Positions 42,120-52,785 are shown, counted from the first letter of the stretch. The stretch is DNA of 64,000 bases from Hermatobates lingyangjiaoensis (GCA_026182355.1 JAPFBL010000546.1:10001-74000), one strand, 5' to 3'. Numbers and translations: made by a program. Notes: generated by a model from the letters alone, not told the origin.

Positions 42120-42175
42120 TATAAAACTTACAGCTATATTTCGACTGGCGTCGTCATCAGGTTCGAGCAGCCGAA
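42120..42175 (-). mobile_element. PLE hairpin motif
   Basis: Minus 42160-42139: CTGATGAC, GAC/GTC stem, GAAA, then TATAGCTGTAAGTTTT with donor-like GTAAGT. Confidence 0.6.
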
Positions 42176-42179
42176 TATA

Positions 42180-42478
42180 TATATATGTACACACTTTTTC
42201 GTTGGAAATACGATCCAAAACGGACAAATATAGTTCAATATAGACAAAGAAACATAGAAAAATCAAAAGAACAGACTTACAGTCTCCAATTTTTGGTTTG
42301 AACCGTCTTCAGGAGAGATAAGATAGGGAAACCAAACGCACTGGTTCAGAGACGGTTGGAGACGGTCTCCAACCTCTCTTCCCTCTTTTATCTCTCCTGA
42401 AGACGGTTCAAACCGAAAATTAGTGACTGTAAGTGTGTTCTTTTGATTTCTCTATGTTTCTTTGTCTATATTGACTAT
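42180..42478. repeat. PLE terminal palindrome, 'GACTGTAAGTGTG' family
   Basis: Inverted arms of about 125 bp around TTGGAGACGGTCTCCAAC (about 42356-42373, itself a short palindrome). The plus arm has CTGAAGACGGTTCAAACCG, then AAAATTAGTGACTGTAAG. Confidence 0.75.
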
Positions 42479-42479
42479 A

Positions 42480-42645
42480 TATATATAACTTTAAATTACA
42501 CAAGGCACGACACAGAAAAAAGAATAAAAAGAACACTTACAGAATTCAATAGTTTGAACTGTTGTTCGTCATCAGGAGTAGACTAGAAGAGAGGACGAAG
42601 TGAGAGAGATCTCCTCACGTCGAAGAAAGGAGCGCGAATCTCCGT
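42480..42645 (-). mobile_element. PLE terminal fragment, copy of 4318-4475
   Basis: TTTAAATTACACAAGGCACG to GTTGTTCGTCATCAGGAG, then GAGATCTC. The GAAA is changed to CAAA in this copy (AGTTTGAAC). Confidence 0.6.
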
Positions 42646-42664
42646 TATATATATATATATATAT

Positions 42665-42805
42665 ATAGCTCATATATGTCTCAATGTCCTTTGGGCAACT
42701 TATTTGGCAATTACCACCATGCATTCGAAAAACTGTCAGGAGACTGGAGCAGCTTAGTCTGAAAGTCGTGAACGCCGAAGCTGCCGCACATTTTAATAAT
42801 ATATA
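42665..42805 (+). mobile_element. PLE N-terminal fragment
   Basis: The frame reads CPLGNLFGNYHHAFEKLSGD..., degraded; the helix part GAACGCCGAAGCTGCCGCAC encodes NAEAAAHF. Enters (TA)n at 42797. Confidence 0.55.
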
Positions 42806-42819
42806 TATATATATATTTC

Positions 42820-42968
42820 CTATGAGTTGTCTGGGGAGAGGAAAATGATTCGATGCGATGTGGACCAATGGGAGTGGAGTTTGCAGGTCCATGCGTAAGG
42901 TCCCAGTTGCCCGCTGCTCAACAAAAAGCCTCTGTCTTTCTGCTAATAGGTATAGAGGTTGCACAGTC
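42820..42968. mobile_element. PLE terminal fragment, 'CATGGACCT' family
   Basis: CCTATGAGTTGTCTGGGGAG, GATTCGATGCGATG, GGACCAATGGGAG and AGGTCCATGCG, inverted relative to 44325-44405. Confidence 0.55.
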
Positions 42969-43011
42969 CCTCTGTGTTAAATGATGTTTGGCAGAAAACA
43001 TTAGCCTCACT

Positions 43012-43425
43012 TTACAAGTGAACTCCTGTTCCCTTTCTATTTTTGATTTTTGTGGTGGTTGGGTGTTGTTGTTGTTTACTATTTTCTGTTACAGATATTG
43101 CTAGATTTTTAATTGATACTTTTGGTTGTTTACTGCGAAAAGCAGCCTTCATCTTCATGCCAACAGAGGTAGAGGTTGCACAGTCCCTCTTGATTATTAA
43201 AAGATGTTGACACTGGATTCCAACTTTTTCTCGTAGAAACATCTTCAAGTTGTAGGTTTTGCTTATTGTTCTCTTCGGTTTCTTATGTTCATGTTTTTTC
43301 TTCAGTTGAATGTTATTGCTGCTATTGATGTATGGCTGGAAGGTGATGAAAAGTTCTGCACTGTTGACCTGGTGGTGGTATTTGCGACATGTTTCAACCA
43401 TTCTCTGGTTATCTTCAGGCAAGGA
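43012..43425 (-). mobile_element. PLE-related segment with hairpin motif and an open frame
   Basis: Minus 43418-43391 has CTGAAGAT, AACCA/TGGTT stem, GAAACATGTCG. A 136-residue lysine-rich frame runs through it (beginning PEDNQRMVETCRKYHHQ). It has no domain I recognise, and its start codons coincide with the hairpin, so coding status is doubtful. Confidence 0.45.
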
Positions 43426-43564
43426 AATGGCCCAGACGTGGTCCTTATATACAGTTTTCCTATATATATATATATATAGGAGTGGCTTCAGTTTATGGAT
43501 TAATATAGCTTCTCAAATTCTCAGTTTATGGTGGTTTCTTTTTTTTTTCATTATTTTAGAATTT

Positions 43565-43755
43565 ATAAATATAATAAACCAGATATTTCACCTTAGATCT
43601 TATTCACGTCCTGATGATGAATGTTGATCATTCGAAACATGTCGACAATAGGAGATGTACTTTATTGTGTAGACGAAATAACGAGAGTGTTATTTAGAAA
43701 AATTGAGAAACTTGTTAAGAAACAGGTATCAGCTAAATTTGGTGTCACTTTCAAA

Positions 43756-43770
<15 letters not shown>
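43565..43770 (+). mobile_element. PLE 5' unit: hairpin motif and N-terminal helix
   Basis: CTGATGAT, GAATG/CATTC stem, GAAACATGTCGACA (43611-43646), then the KIEKLVKKQVSAKFGV helix frame with a poly-A interruption before (TA)n. Near-identical to 27735-27910, so a relatively recent family. Confidence 0.75.
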
Positions 43771-43791
<21 letters not shown>

Positions 43792-43829
43792 TGACTCTTT
43801 AATGAAAATCATCCCTTACTCTTATATTC

Positions 43830-44115
43830 TCGATTGCCTCTCTCTCTCGTTCACTCCCTACATACCTTACACCTTTATTCACAATCAACACACTCTTTGT
43901 ATCTTTCTCTCTCTCTCTCTCTCATCTCCGTTACTCCTCTCTTTGTCTCTCTCTTATCACTCTTCTCTATCATCTTCTCACTCTTCTTTCTCTTCGCTCT
44001 CCCTCTCTCCCTCTCACTCTCTCTCTCTCTCTCGTTCTCTATTTCTTCCTTTCATAAATGTAGATCCACCAACATCACAAAATCCCCCCCCCCCCTCTCT
44101 CTCTCTCTCTATTTA
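43830..44115. repeat. Polypyrimidine (CT)n tract
   Basis: Long CT-rich stretch with a C-run near 44085-44095. Frames here are Ser/Leu repeats and are not called. Confidence 0.8.
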
Positions 44116-44324
44116 TCCTCCCATACAACTATTAGTCTAGTAATATATGCAGACTTCTAAATAATGTACCCAGTGGATGTTTACCTTTCTCCTTGATCAC
44201 TCTGAATGATTAGAAGATGGTAAATAACTCTTACATGTGATAAGCCTGCACTTACAAGATCTGAAGACCTACAGACAATATATAACACAGTAGGTGATTT
44301 TATAATATATATATATATATATAT

Positions 44325-44400
44325 ATAGTTTTCTATGAGTAACTATAAACCGCATGCATGGACCTGTAAACTTCACTTCTATTGGTCAACATTGTAACGA

Positions 44401-44440
<40 letters not shown>

Positions 44441-44460
44441 TATAAATAGGCAGCAGATTG
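44325..44460. mobile_element. PLE terminal fragment and N-terminal junction
   Basis: TTTTCTATGAGTAACTATAA, GCATGGACCTGTAAAC and ATTGGTCAACATTG (family of 30172-30266), then after (TA)n the junction TTGGTATAAATAGGCAGCAG. Confidence 0.55.
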
Positions 44461-44639
44461 CTTCCGGACTGCGTGCTTATCGATGGATGGATTGTGAGCT
44501 CGTTAAATGTATTCATTAAAATGTATACACCCTCAAAGGGTAATCACCTCCAAGAGGTGATCGAACAATTATTATTTTATCTTATTATTATTATAATTAT
44601 TATTGTTATCGTTACATTGATCATTATATTATATTATCA

Positions 44640-44862
44640 TTATATTTACGTGCCCCATGGAGCCCGAGGGTGCTGCTTGTTCCTTTGGGCCGCAGATATG
44701 AATGCAGGGTTGACAAATGCATTTATGAATGCAGTCTTGCAATTTCTAACTCTGCTTTCGTGCTGTGTGCTTGATGATGAGTAGACCGTGGAATGGGCTC
44801 CACGTGATTAATTAATTAATTAATTAATTAATTATTATTAATTCTAATTCTTATTATCATTA
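44640..44862. repeat. Unassigned repeat with TA-rich tail
   Basis: Begins ACGTGCCCCATGGAGCC and ends GGGCTCCACGTG (inverted 8-9 bp blocks), then (TTAA)n and ATT-rich sequence at 44806-44840. (ATT)n also precedes it. Possibly a non-autonomous transposon; family unknown. Confidence 0.4.
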
Positions 44863-45104
44863 TTAATACTTTCATGTATGTTTTTTGATTTTTAGTCTCT
44901 ATTTGCATATGCCTGTTGGTCACTGGTCAAAGGTTCACACTAGCCAAGGAAATTCTACTTTTTAATACAAGGGACAAGTAAAAGCGCCAGTTTAGCTTGT
45001 ATCCCGCCAAGTTAACTAATTCAGAGAATGAAGTGGTAAAAGGCCTAGATGCCTGTCCACTAATTTGGCATGCACCTTGCTGTGCATGGCTAGCTGACCC
45101 TTGA

Positions 45105-45275
45105 CCCTTGATAGGCAGCAGATCCTCTTTTAAACAGGTATCATTAAAATTAACCGCAGTCTCGGCATTCACGATCTTAAAACTGAGAGATTCGATCCTA
45201 CGAACTAACCTCTTGCTAACAGGGTTGAACTGGAAAAATAGTTGGCCAAGTGATATGTTAAATTAAAATCGATGA
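45105..45275 (-). mobile_element. PLE N-terminal fragment
   Basis: Minus frame around 45240-45110 includes KIVNAETAVNFNDTCLKEDL and LP. The junction GGCAGCAGATCCTCTTTTAA is present but no (TA)n follows: the neighbour is unrelated sequence. Confidence 0.6.
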
Positions 45276-45595
45276 CTCATACTTAGTCATTGCTATAAAT
45301 AGATTAAAAGGATTAGTACAGGTTAATATAAAGAGAAGGTCAAAGGTCAATAATGAACAAGAAACAAGCGGTTAGAATAAAAGAGTTGAAAGGTCAACGG
45401 TATAACTGTACTAATAGAGAATAAATAGATAAATAATATTAAAGTAAATGAAAGAGTTGAATAATTCTTGAATAAATTGAATAAATGAAAGGAGTAAGAG
45501 AGTTGAATGAAAGTAAGAATTAATATGGAAGGTATAATTAGAAATAAAGAAAAGTACAATAAAGATAAGAATAAAAGAGTTAAGAGGTCAGAATA
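45276..45595. other. A-rich spacer
   Basis: Purine-rich on plus. Nothing supported. Confidence 0.35.
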
Positions 45596-45613
45596 TATAT
45601 ATATATATATATA

Positions 45614-45831
45614 GTTAACACATGAAAGAGAAAAAACAAATAAAGATACACACAAAAGACTCACAACGATGATATTTCGACAGTCGTCGTCATCGGGTAG
45701 AAGTAGTCCCTTTGAGTAGCTGAAGCTACTCAAAGGGACTACTTCTACCCGATGACGACGACTGTCGAAATATCATCGTTGTGAGTCTTTTGTGTGTATC
45801 TTTATTTGTTTTTTCTCTTTCATGTGTTAAC
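45614..45831. repeat. Near-perfect 218-bp palindrome of a PLE terminus
   Basis: Left arm 45614-45721, 2-bp centre GA at 45722-45723, right arm 45724-45831, with no mismatch that I can see. The plus arm carries CCGATGACGACGACTGTCGAAATATC (split: CCGATGACGAC, GACTGTCGAAATATC) and GTGAGTC. Right flank CTAGTAGTCCTGTTGGACC also follows the relative at 22685. Confidence 0.9.
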
Positions 45832-45856
45832 TAGTAGTCCTGTTGGACCATTTCAA

Positions 45857-45884
<28 letters not shown>

Positions 45885-45891
<7 letters not shown>

Positions 45892-46190
45892 TAATAATCA
45901 AAATAACACTTGATATAATAGAGGGATTAATTTACCACAATTAAAACAATTTTTGAAACAATGTTCTAAGGCCTTTCGTCAACAAATCTTCGGAGAGCAA
46001 GTGAACTAAAAAAACAATAAATACTTGTTAACTTGGCTGATTTTAAATTCTGGAAATTTCAATCAGCCAAGTTAACAAGTATTTATTGTTTTTTTAGTTC
46101 ACTTGCTCTCCGAAGATGTGTTAACGAAAGGCCTTAGAGCATTGTTTCAAAAATTGTTTTCATTGTGGTAAATTAATCCATATATATATA
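45885..46190. repeat. Palindrome family Y
   Basis: Outer ends GGATTAATTTACCACAAT and ATTGTGGTAAATTAATCC. Arms about 120 bp; the inner arms TCAGCCAAGTTAACAAGTAT and ATACTTGTTAACTTGGCTGA surround a short centre. Plus motif CCGAAGATGTGTTAACGAAAGG, minus GCGAAGAT-type equivalents. Confidence 0.75.
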
Positions 46191-46202
46191 TATATATATA
46201 TA

Positions 46203-46416
46203 TAAAAAGATTTCACATAAACACGTGAAACAACAATCAATGATCAAACCACAATAAGAAATGGGAAAACAAGACTAAGATCTTTCAACCGTAACAAGCG
46301 GTCTTCGTCAGAGTCAAAAACCCAACTCAGTTGGTTTTTTGACTCTGACGAAGACCGCTTGTTACGGTTGAAAGATCTTAGTCTTGTTTTCCCATTTCTT
46401 ATTGTGGTTTGATCAT

Positions 46417-46428
<12 letters not shown>
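46203..46428. repeat. Palindrome family X
   Basis: Arms include AACCGTAACAAGCGGTCTTC and its complement, centre CCCAACTCAGTTGG. Outer left CACATAAACACGTGAAA. Very long (TA)n on the right. Confidence 0.85.
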
Positions 46429-46474
<46 letters not shown>

Positions 46475-46479
46475 CCCTT

Positions 46480-47008
46480 AAAATTCGGAAAACGATCCAA
46501 CCTGGACGCAAATCAGTTCAAAAACAAAGAATTAGTAATATTACTAATACTATTACTAATTAATAGTAATATTAGTAAGAAAAAAGAATATCATTACTTG
46601 ATCTAGGATTCTATGCATTCTTAATTAATGATTTAAAACTTAACCTTGACATTAAGACATTATACTTTGACACTGTTGTTTAGATTGTTTTTATTTGGAT
46701 GAATATTATTTTTCTAAAAAATGATTTTGTTACTATTATATGAAAAAAATGTATTGGTTCTTATATTAATTTATTTTATTTGAGTGATGAATTTGATTTA
46801 CTACAGCATTTTTATATTGCGCTATTTTCCAGTTTTTGTTTAAATAAATCTAATGACTTGTAAAAATTATTTTGATTTTCCAAAAGTTTTTTTTATTTTT
46901 TGGTAATTTGGTATTGGTTAAATATAGTATTTCTAGTGAAAATAGGATTCATTTTTTTTTTTTTTTTTTGGAGGAGAGGTGGAAGGAATTTTTCCCCGGG
47001 GGTTTTTT
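46480..47008. other. PLE end trace, then AT-rich spacer
   Basis: AAAACGATCCAACCTGGACG and CAAATCAGTTCAA (46490-46520) match 48905 and 49105. The rest is AT-rich with T-runs. Confidence 0.4.
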
Positions 47009-47009
47009 C

Positions 47010-47262
47010 CTCCCACAAATCCTTCGGAGTCGCTCAAGAGAACACACATAGACCGAACATTAGCCCTTTTGTGATACCACATAACTATAACTGCACATTC
47101 TACTATAATAGACTGACGGCTTTAAATCCTCTCCGAGGGATGGATGTGTTCAGATTTGTTCATCTCCCCCACGTGAAGAACTCGAAGGCCAGACCGGGTA
47201 TTGAACCCAGGACCTATTTGGTTGAAAAGCAAGCACGTTGCCGCTGAGCTAACCTGGCCCCA
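47010..47262 (-). mobile_element. tRNA-derived SINE, internally diverged
   Basis: TAACCTGGCCCC at the right is the head end. Box A antisense CCGCTGAGCTAA and box B antisense GGTATTGAACCC are present. The body lacks the GATCCCTACTC segment. The left end lacks a clear tail. Confidence 0.75.
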
Positions 47263-47264
47263 AT

Positions 47265-47995
47265 ACATTTTTACCTAACTCAAGTTCATTTAAGACTAAA
47301 ACTAATTTAGAATTATGATAAACTGTTCACAATGATGTTTAAAGATTCCATTATGATGTATAACCGATGAAAGAATACAGATGACAGCTAAGGCGTTTGT
47401 TAATGTACAGCTGAACGCTTTTGTATATACAAACACAAGAGAGGCGAGAAGTAAACACGATGTTAGTGTATAATCCAATGCAAGCCAGCCCCCCCCCCCC
47501 CCCTCTCTAAAACTATACCAGAACAAACAAAGTCTGTCTCATAAACCCCCCACCCCACCACCATTCTAGAGCTTCCAATTACCCCCACTCCACTATTCCA
47601 TCAAACTCATTAATTAACCCAACCTTTTTTTTATCGTTTAAAAAAGAAAACTGAAAAAAAAAACTGGTAACCTAAAATATTCTACTTTTTATGATAATGA
47701 TAAGGGAAATTTCCATTTTTCAAACCTGTCTGCAATATATAACATGATATCTTACCGCTTACTGTACAGTTTTCTGCCTACCATAACCAACACGTGAATT
47801 TATATATAACACGAACTATATTCATAAACTATATTAATGCAAAGAACACACCTGTGCTAATAGTTTTTATTTTCATTCGTTATAATTTATTTTTGCTTCT
47901 ATTTCTTTATCTATCCTTGCCTCCTTGCCCCACCCTCCGTAAGTTGGCTACACGGTTCTGTGCTCCCTCAAGACCACTGGCCAGTCGTTGTCTGC
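47265..47995. other. Spacer with C-run
   Basis: C-run at about 47490-47503. No gene. Confidence 0.4.
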
Positions 47996-47999
47996 CTGC

Positions 48000-48195
48000 G
48001 GAGCGACTTGTTTCTATCTTCCTGATGACGAGAACATCAAAATATAGTAGTGAGTTTCTGTTTCATTTCTGTCTGTTCTTTGTGTCAATATAGTTTATAT
48101 ATATATATAAAGAATTCACATAAACACGTGAAATAACAATCAAAGCACAATGATTTCCCATTTTCCCATTTCATATTGTGGTTTTATCATTTATA
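48000..48195. mobile_element. PLE terminal fragment and remnant of family X
   Basis: CTGATGACGAGAACATC, then AAAATATAGTAGTGAGT (48022-48055; GAAA changed to AAAA). After (TA)n, TTCACATAAACACGTGAAAT and TTCCCATTTCATATTGTGG are what is left of an X palindrome. Confidence 0.6.
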
Positions 48196-48199
48196 TATA

Positions 48200-48865
48200 T
48201 ATATACCATGATAAACGAAAAACCGGCAACACAGATCACACTTAAAATAAACTATGACAAATTGAGAGGAACAGAACAAAGACTCACTTTTCAATATTTC
48301 AACCGTTATGGCCAAATAAGCTTGACTCATTTTTTTGCGTGCTGTTTTCAAAAGTTGAAGGCTTCTAGCTCTGATCGAAGTCACGTACAGCGGTTCTTCT
48401 CTTCCGTGAAGTCATCTCTGCCGACACAGCAAATAGTATAAGGGCTCGCACTCCCTCAGAAAATGAACAGTTGCCGTGCGATGTCGACTTCTCCACTTCG
48501 AGTTTTCCCGGTCCGGTCCTGAAAAAAGCCATAAGACTGCCACTGCTATCTTTTTGAGACTGGTTACAGCATGATTCATCGTGGCAGCGGTTTCCTCATG
48601 CAGTAACCAGTCTCAAAAAGATAGCAGTGGCAGTCTTATGGCTTTTTTCAGGAACGGACCGGGAAAACTCGAAGTGGAGAAGTCGACATCGCACGGCAAC
48701 TGTTCATTTCTGAGGGAGTGCGAGCCCTATACTATTTGCTGTGTCGGCAGAGATGACTTCACGGAAGAGAAGAACGCTGTACGTGACTTCGCATCAGAGC
48801 TAGACTGCCTTCACTTTGAAACTGCACGCAAAAATGGTCAAGCTTATGTCCTGCATCAACCATTC
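48200..48865. repeat. GC-richer, coding-like palindrome, arms about 250 bp
   Basis: Arms about 48310-48567 and 48603-48858, loop 35 bp. Both arms are open in one frame, about 90 residues on plus (SSGSLMAFFRNGPGKLEVEK..., ...RDFASELDCLHFETARKNGQ). The family is not recognised. Codon use and G+C differ from neighbours. A single arm is at 34500-34742. Left of the arm is the motif remnant CTCACTTTTCAATATTTCAAC. Confidence 0.75.
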
Positions 48866-48889
48866 AGATATACTATATATATATATGCA

Positions 48890-49240
48890 CTCAAATGTCG
48901 AAAGAACGATCCAAACTGGACGGAAATCAGTTCAAGAACCGCTGTGTTTCCGGCGTGACTTCGATCAGCCCTATAATCTCTTTCATCTTGAAAACGGATC
49001 ATCGCGAAAAATATGAGTTTGTTAGTGTGTATCTTTCTGTGTGTTGCTTCTCATCTTTGAACCATTCAGATATATATATATATATATATATCACTCAAAA
49101 TTCGAAAAACGATCCAAACTGGACGCAAATCAGTTCAAGACCGTTAGTGTTTCCGGCGTGCCTTTCAGGTTCGCCCATTCTCTTTAAACATCTCATTGAA
49201 GACGGTATCATCGAACAATTAAGTTATGTTGAGCAATTGA
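48890..49240 (+). mobile_element. Two tandem PLE terminal fragments
   Basis: AACGATCCAAACTGGACG, AATCAGTTCAAGA and TGTTTCCGGCGTG occur at about 48905-48955 and 49110-49160, separated by (TA)n. CATTGAAGACGGTATCATCG near 49193 is a decayed hairpin motif. Confidence 0.55.
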
Positions 49241-49293
49241 TCTTTAACTGTGTGTATGCTTTTAAGGTCTGCTCATGTATGAATGATATATAT

Positions 49294-49335
<42 letters not shown>

Positions 49336-49364
49336 TATGATAAAAGATAAAAGTATCGGCCGTG

Positions 49365-49475
49365 GAATAGAAACAAAACTAAAGTTTATCGGGACTCGGT
49401 CAGTTCTTCTCAAGGCAATGAGAGTTTAATTTGAACCTGAAGAACTGACCGAGTCCCGATAAATTTTAGTTTTTA
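49365..49475. repeat. Short PLE palindrome, 33-bp arms
   Basis: Arms 49377-49409 and 49439-49471 (TTTATCGGGACTCGGTCAGT and its complement), with the centre AATGAGAGTTTAATTTGAAC. Confidence 0.75.
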
Positions 49476-49479
49476 AACG

Positions 49480-49689
49480 AGGTTTAAGTCAACCTCGGTT
49501 TCTGCTGTATTTGCCATAGTTGTAGGATAAGGTACTTAGACAAGAAATATTAATTTAACCACAGCTATATTGCAAGACATGAGAGATTCATACCAATGAT
49601 TCTACAGGAAATAAGATTTGGAGAAAAATCAGAACGGAATTCAAAATTTTTATAATTCATGATAATATTCCAGAAGATGACATGACTCT
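49480..49689. other. Spacer
   Basis: Nothing supported. Confidence 0.3.
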
Positions 49690-49862
49690 AATCGAATAAA
49701 TTTAAATTCCTATATAAAATATAAATATTAAACAACAAATATGTAAACCTAGTTAATATACTTGAAGCCCTCCTCCAATAATAAACCCTAGGACGGATTT
49801 TGACCTAAAAATAAAGTAAGAAGGTGTCTTATTTTCGGAAAAAGATGGTTGTGAGTTTTCGT
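49690..49862 (-). repeat. Dispersed repeat, inverted copy of 25500-25660
   Basis: Antisense GGATTTTGACCTAAAAATAA and GTCTTATTTTCGGAAAAAGA match the 25500 copy. Confidence 0.65.
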
Positions 49863-50189
49863 AATCTAGGACTTTAGAGTAGCCAACGCATTAGTACTAG
49901 TCAACGCGTCACCAAATGACTAAGCAGCCAAAAGTGACCGTTCGCTAGAAGAAGGGCTTTTGCAGTCTCATTTATGTATGTTCTTTCTATGAGTTTAGTT
50001 TATAGATTGTATATAAATGTTAAGTGTTGAACATAAGCCTATTTATGTAATTCATAATATCGAATAAACTATTTCTTATCCATAATTTCCTTTCATTGAG
50101 ATAAGAATGATAAATATATACAATTCTAAGTTGTTTAAAGGAAAAGGATGTGAAAAGCCATTACTTGTGAAAAGCTAATGGAAGTGTTT

Positions 50190-50290
50190 TCGGTGGGGGG
50201 GGGGGGGGTTTGTGGTAGGGTTGTTGGGGTGTGAGGTGTTGTGGAGAGCAACAGTTTGTTACCCCCCCCCCCCCCCCCCCCCGGGGCACT
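50190..50290. repeat. G-run and C-run pair
   Basis: A G-run of about 14 at 50197-50210 and a C-run of about 20 at 50263-50282 lie 52 bp apart and could pair or form G4/i-motif structures. Possible assembly length error in the runs. Confidence 0.7.
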
Positions 50291-50739
50291 GATTGTAAGA
50301 TAGGGCCTCCCCCACCTGCACCCACACCAGTGTGAAGGGCTCCTGAGACCAATTCAACCTGTTTTGCGGCAGTCCACAGAGCTAAATACGAAGGCAAGTT
50401 AAACGATTCCAAGAATATCTCTCTACCAGCCGATATCATTAGTAGAACATGTGTTTTCCTCTCTTGTTCACTAAAAGTCTATTTGTTTTACTTTATTTTA
50501 TCTAGGCCACTAGTTAGTTCACTACAGTCAACTCTATAATAGTTAAACTGGGAATTATCAATAAAACTAATGTTTGTTACTGCTACAGGTACACTAATTT
50601 AAAGCTATAGTCACTAAATGCAATCATAAATGATTGATAACACTCAAATCACTAATTTCAAACAGTCAATCATCAAATATTCATTCAATCACTAACTTTA
50701 TTCACAGACCCAAATCAATAAGTTGAATATTCAATGTCT

Positions 50740-52158
50740 AAGACTTTCTTTCACTTTCTCTCTCTGTTCCCCGATTCATACTTCTTCAACTTTCTCTCAC
50801 TCACATATAATCACCTATCTTTCTCTTTACATTTCCAACCCTTTATCTCTCACTCACTCTCTATTCTCTTACATAATCTTTCCTTCAGTTATACTTTCTC
50901 ACTATGTTCTTTCTTAGACGTTACACGTTTATTTCTCCCACTCTCCTCACTTTCTCTTTTCCATTTCTTTATCTTCTTCACCTTTCACTCACTTCACTCT
51001 TTCTCTCTGGCAAACTTTCTCATCCCATACTAATTCTCAATCCCTTATTTCCCTCTTTTAATTTGCCTCCCTAGTGGAATCTCTCACTCTCTCTCTCTCT
51101 GTTCCCCGACTCACACTTCCTCAACTTTCACTCACTCACACATAATCACCTTTCACCTTTCCTTCTCTCTATTCTCTCACACTATATTTCCTTCACTTAT
51201 ACTTTCTCACTTAGATATAAACACCTATTTCTCCTGCCCCCTTCACTTTCTCTTTTCCATTTCTTTATTTTCTTCACGTTTCACTCACTTCACTCTTTCT
51301 CTCTCTCTCACAAACTTTCTCATCCCATACTAATTCCCAATCTCTTATTTCCCTCTTTTAATTTGCCTCCCTAGTGGAATCTCTCTCTCTCTCTCTCTCT
51401 CTCTCTGTTCCCCGACTCACACTTTCTCAACTTTCACTCACTCACACATAATCACCTTTCACCTTTCCTTCTCTCTATTTTCTCACACTATATTTCCTTC
51501 ACTTATACTTTCTCACTTAGATATAAACACCTATTTCTCCTGCCCCCCTCACTTTCTCTTTTCCATTTCTTTATTTTCTTCACCTTTCACTCACTTCACT
51601 CTTTCTCTCTCTCTCTGAAAAGCTTTCCCATCCCGCACTAATTCCCAATCCCTTATTTCCCTGTTTCAATTTGCCTTCCTCGCGGAATCTCTCACTCTCT
51701 CTCTCTGTTCCCCGACTCACACTTCCTCAACTTTCACTCACTCACACATAATCACCTTTCACCTTTCCTTCTTTCTATTCTCTCACACTATATTTCCTTC
51801 ACTCATACTTCCTCACTGAGACTTCAAAACCTATTTCTCCTGCCCCCTCACTTTCTCTTTTCCATTTCTATATTTTCTTCACCTTTCACTCACTTCACTC
51901 TTTCTCTCTCTCTCTGAAAAGCTTTCCCATCCCGCACTAATTCCCAATCCCTTATTTCCCTGTTTTAATTTGCTTTCCTCGCGGAATCTCTCACTCTCTC
52001 TCTCTGTTCCTCGACTCACACTTCTTCAACTCTCACTCACTCACACATAATCACCTTTCACCTTTCCTTCTTTCTATTCTCCCGCATTATATTTCCTTCA
52101 CTCATACTTTCTCACTTAGACATCAAAACCTATTTCTCCAGCCCCCTCACTTTCTCTT
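50740..52158. repeat. Polypyrimidine minisatellite, period about 300 bp
   Basis: GTTCCCCGACTCACAC-like blocks start at 50766, 51101, 51407, 51707 and 52006, giving periods of 335, 306, 300 and 299 bp. Every unit has CACATAATCACCTTTCACCT and CTTTCTCTTTTCCATTTC. The last unit breaks off inside TTTCTCTTTTC, where a PLE fragment starts. Confidence 0.9.
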
Positions 52159-52340
52159 TTCGAGAAAGGGAGACGAAGCATGTTGTAGACGCAACGGCAA
52201 CTAACCCGTTACTAGCCTTCTGAAGACCGATTGCCCAAAAGTTTGAGTTTGTAAGTGTGTTTATTTACTTTTTGTGCTACCTATCCTCAATTTTGAACTG
52301 TTATTATGGCCAGTTTGGATCGTTTTTCCGTTTATTAAGA
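52155..52340 (+). mobile_element. PLE terminal fragment joined to the minisatellite
   Basis: CGAGAAAGGGAGACGAAGCA, then TCTGAAGACCGATTGCCCAAA and TTTGAGTTTGTAAGTGTG. The GAAA is CAAA. No (TA)n on the left; the right side ends at (TA)n. Confidence 0.6.
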
Positions 52341-52354
52341 GAATATATATATAT

Positions 52355-52482
52355 GAGTCCTTGTCTGGCTGCGGAGCGACTCGTTTCTATCTTCCTGATG
52401 ACGAGGACATCGAAATATAGGAGTGAGTTTCTGTTTCATTTCTTAGTGTTCTTCGTGTCAATATAGTTTATATATATATATA
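52355..52482 (+). mobile_element. PLE terminal fragment, 'GACATCGAAATATAGGAG' family
   Basis: CTGATGAC, GAGGACATCGAAA (52395-52415), then AGTGAGTTTCTG. Close to 48000-48095. Confidence 0.65.
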
Positions 52483-52483
52483 A

Positions 52484-52636
52484 CTTTAAATTACACAAAG
52501 CACGACACAGAAAAAATAATAAAAAGAACACTTACAGAATTCAATATTTCGAACTGTTGTTCGTCATCAGGAGTAGACTAGAAGAGAGGACCAAGTGAGA
52601 GAGATCTCCCTACATAGAAGAACGGAGCGCGAATAT
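52484..52636 (-). mobile_element. PLE terminal fragment, copy of 4318-4475
   Basis: ATTTCGAACTGTTGTTCGTC and ATCAGGAGTAGACTAGAAG antisense, with (TA)n both sides. Confidence 0.65.
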
Positions 52637-52644
52637 ATATATAT

Positions 52645-52785
52645 ATATATATATATATTTTATTGAAAATGATCGCACTTTCTGCGTTAACGACCTTTTT
52701 GTTAACTGATTCTAACCTCCTGGCTATTCTCCTTATTGTAGTAGGTAAACTATAAATCAGGTTCGCCAATAACATTTCCAAGTAA
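52645..52785 (-). mobile_element. PLE N-terminal fragment
   Basis: Minus frame MLLANLIYSLPTTIRRIARR and LESVNKKVVNAESAIIFNKI, entering (TA)n at 52660. Confidence 0.7.

Noticed and set aside
43834..44160. Ser/Leu-rich frames in the CT-rich tract
   Set aside because: Compositional; several frames are open simultaneously and there is no other evidence of coding.
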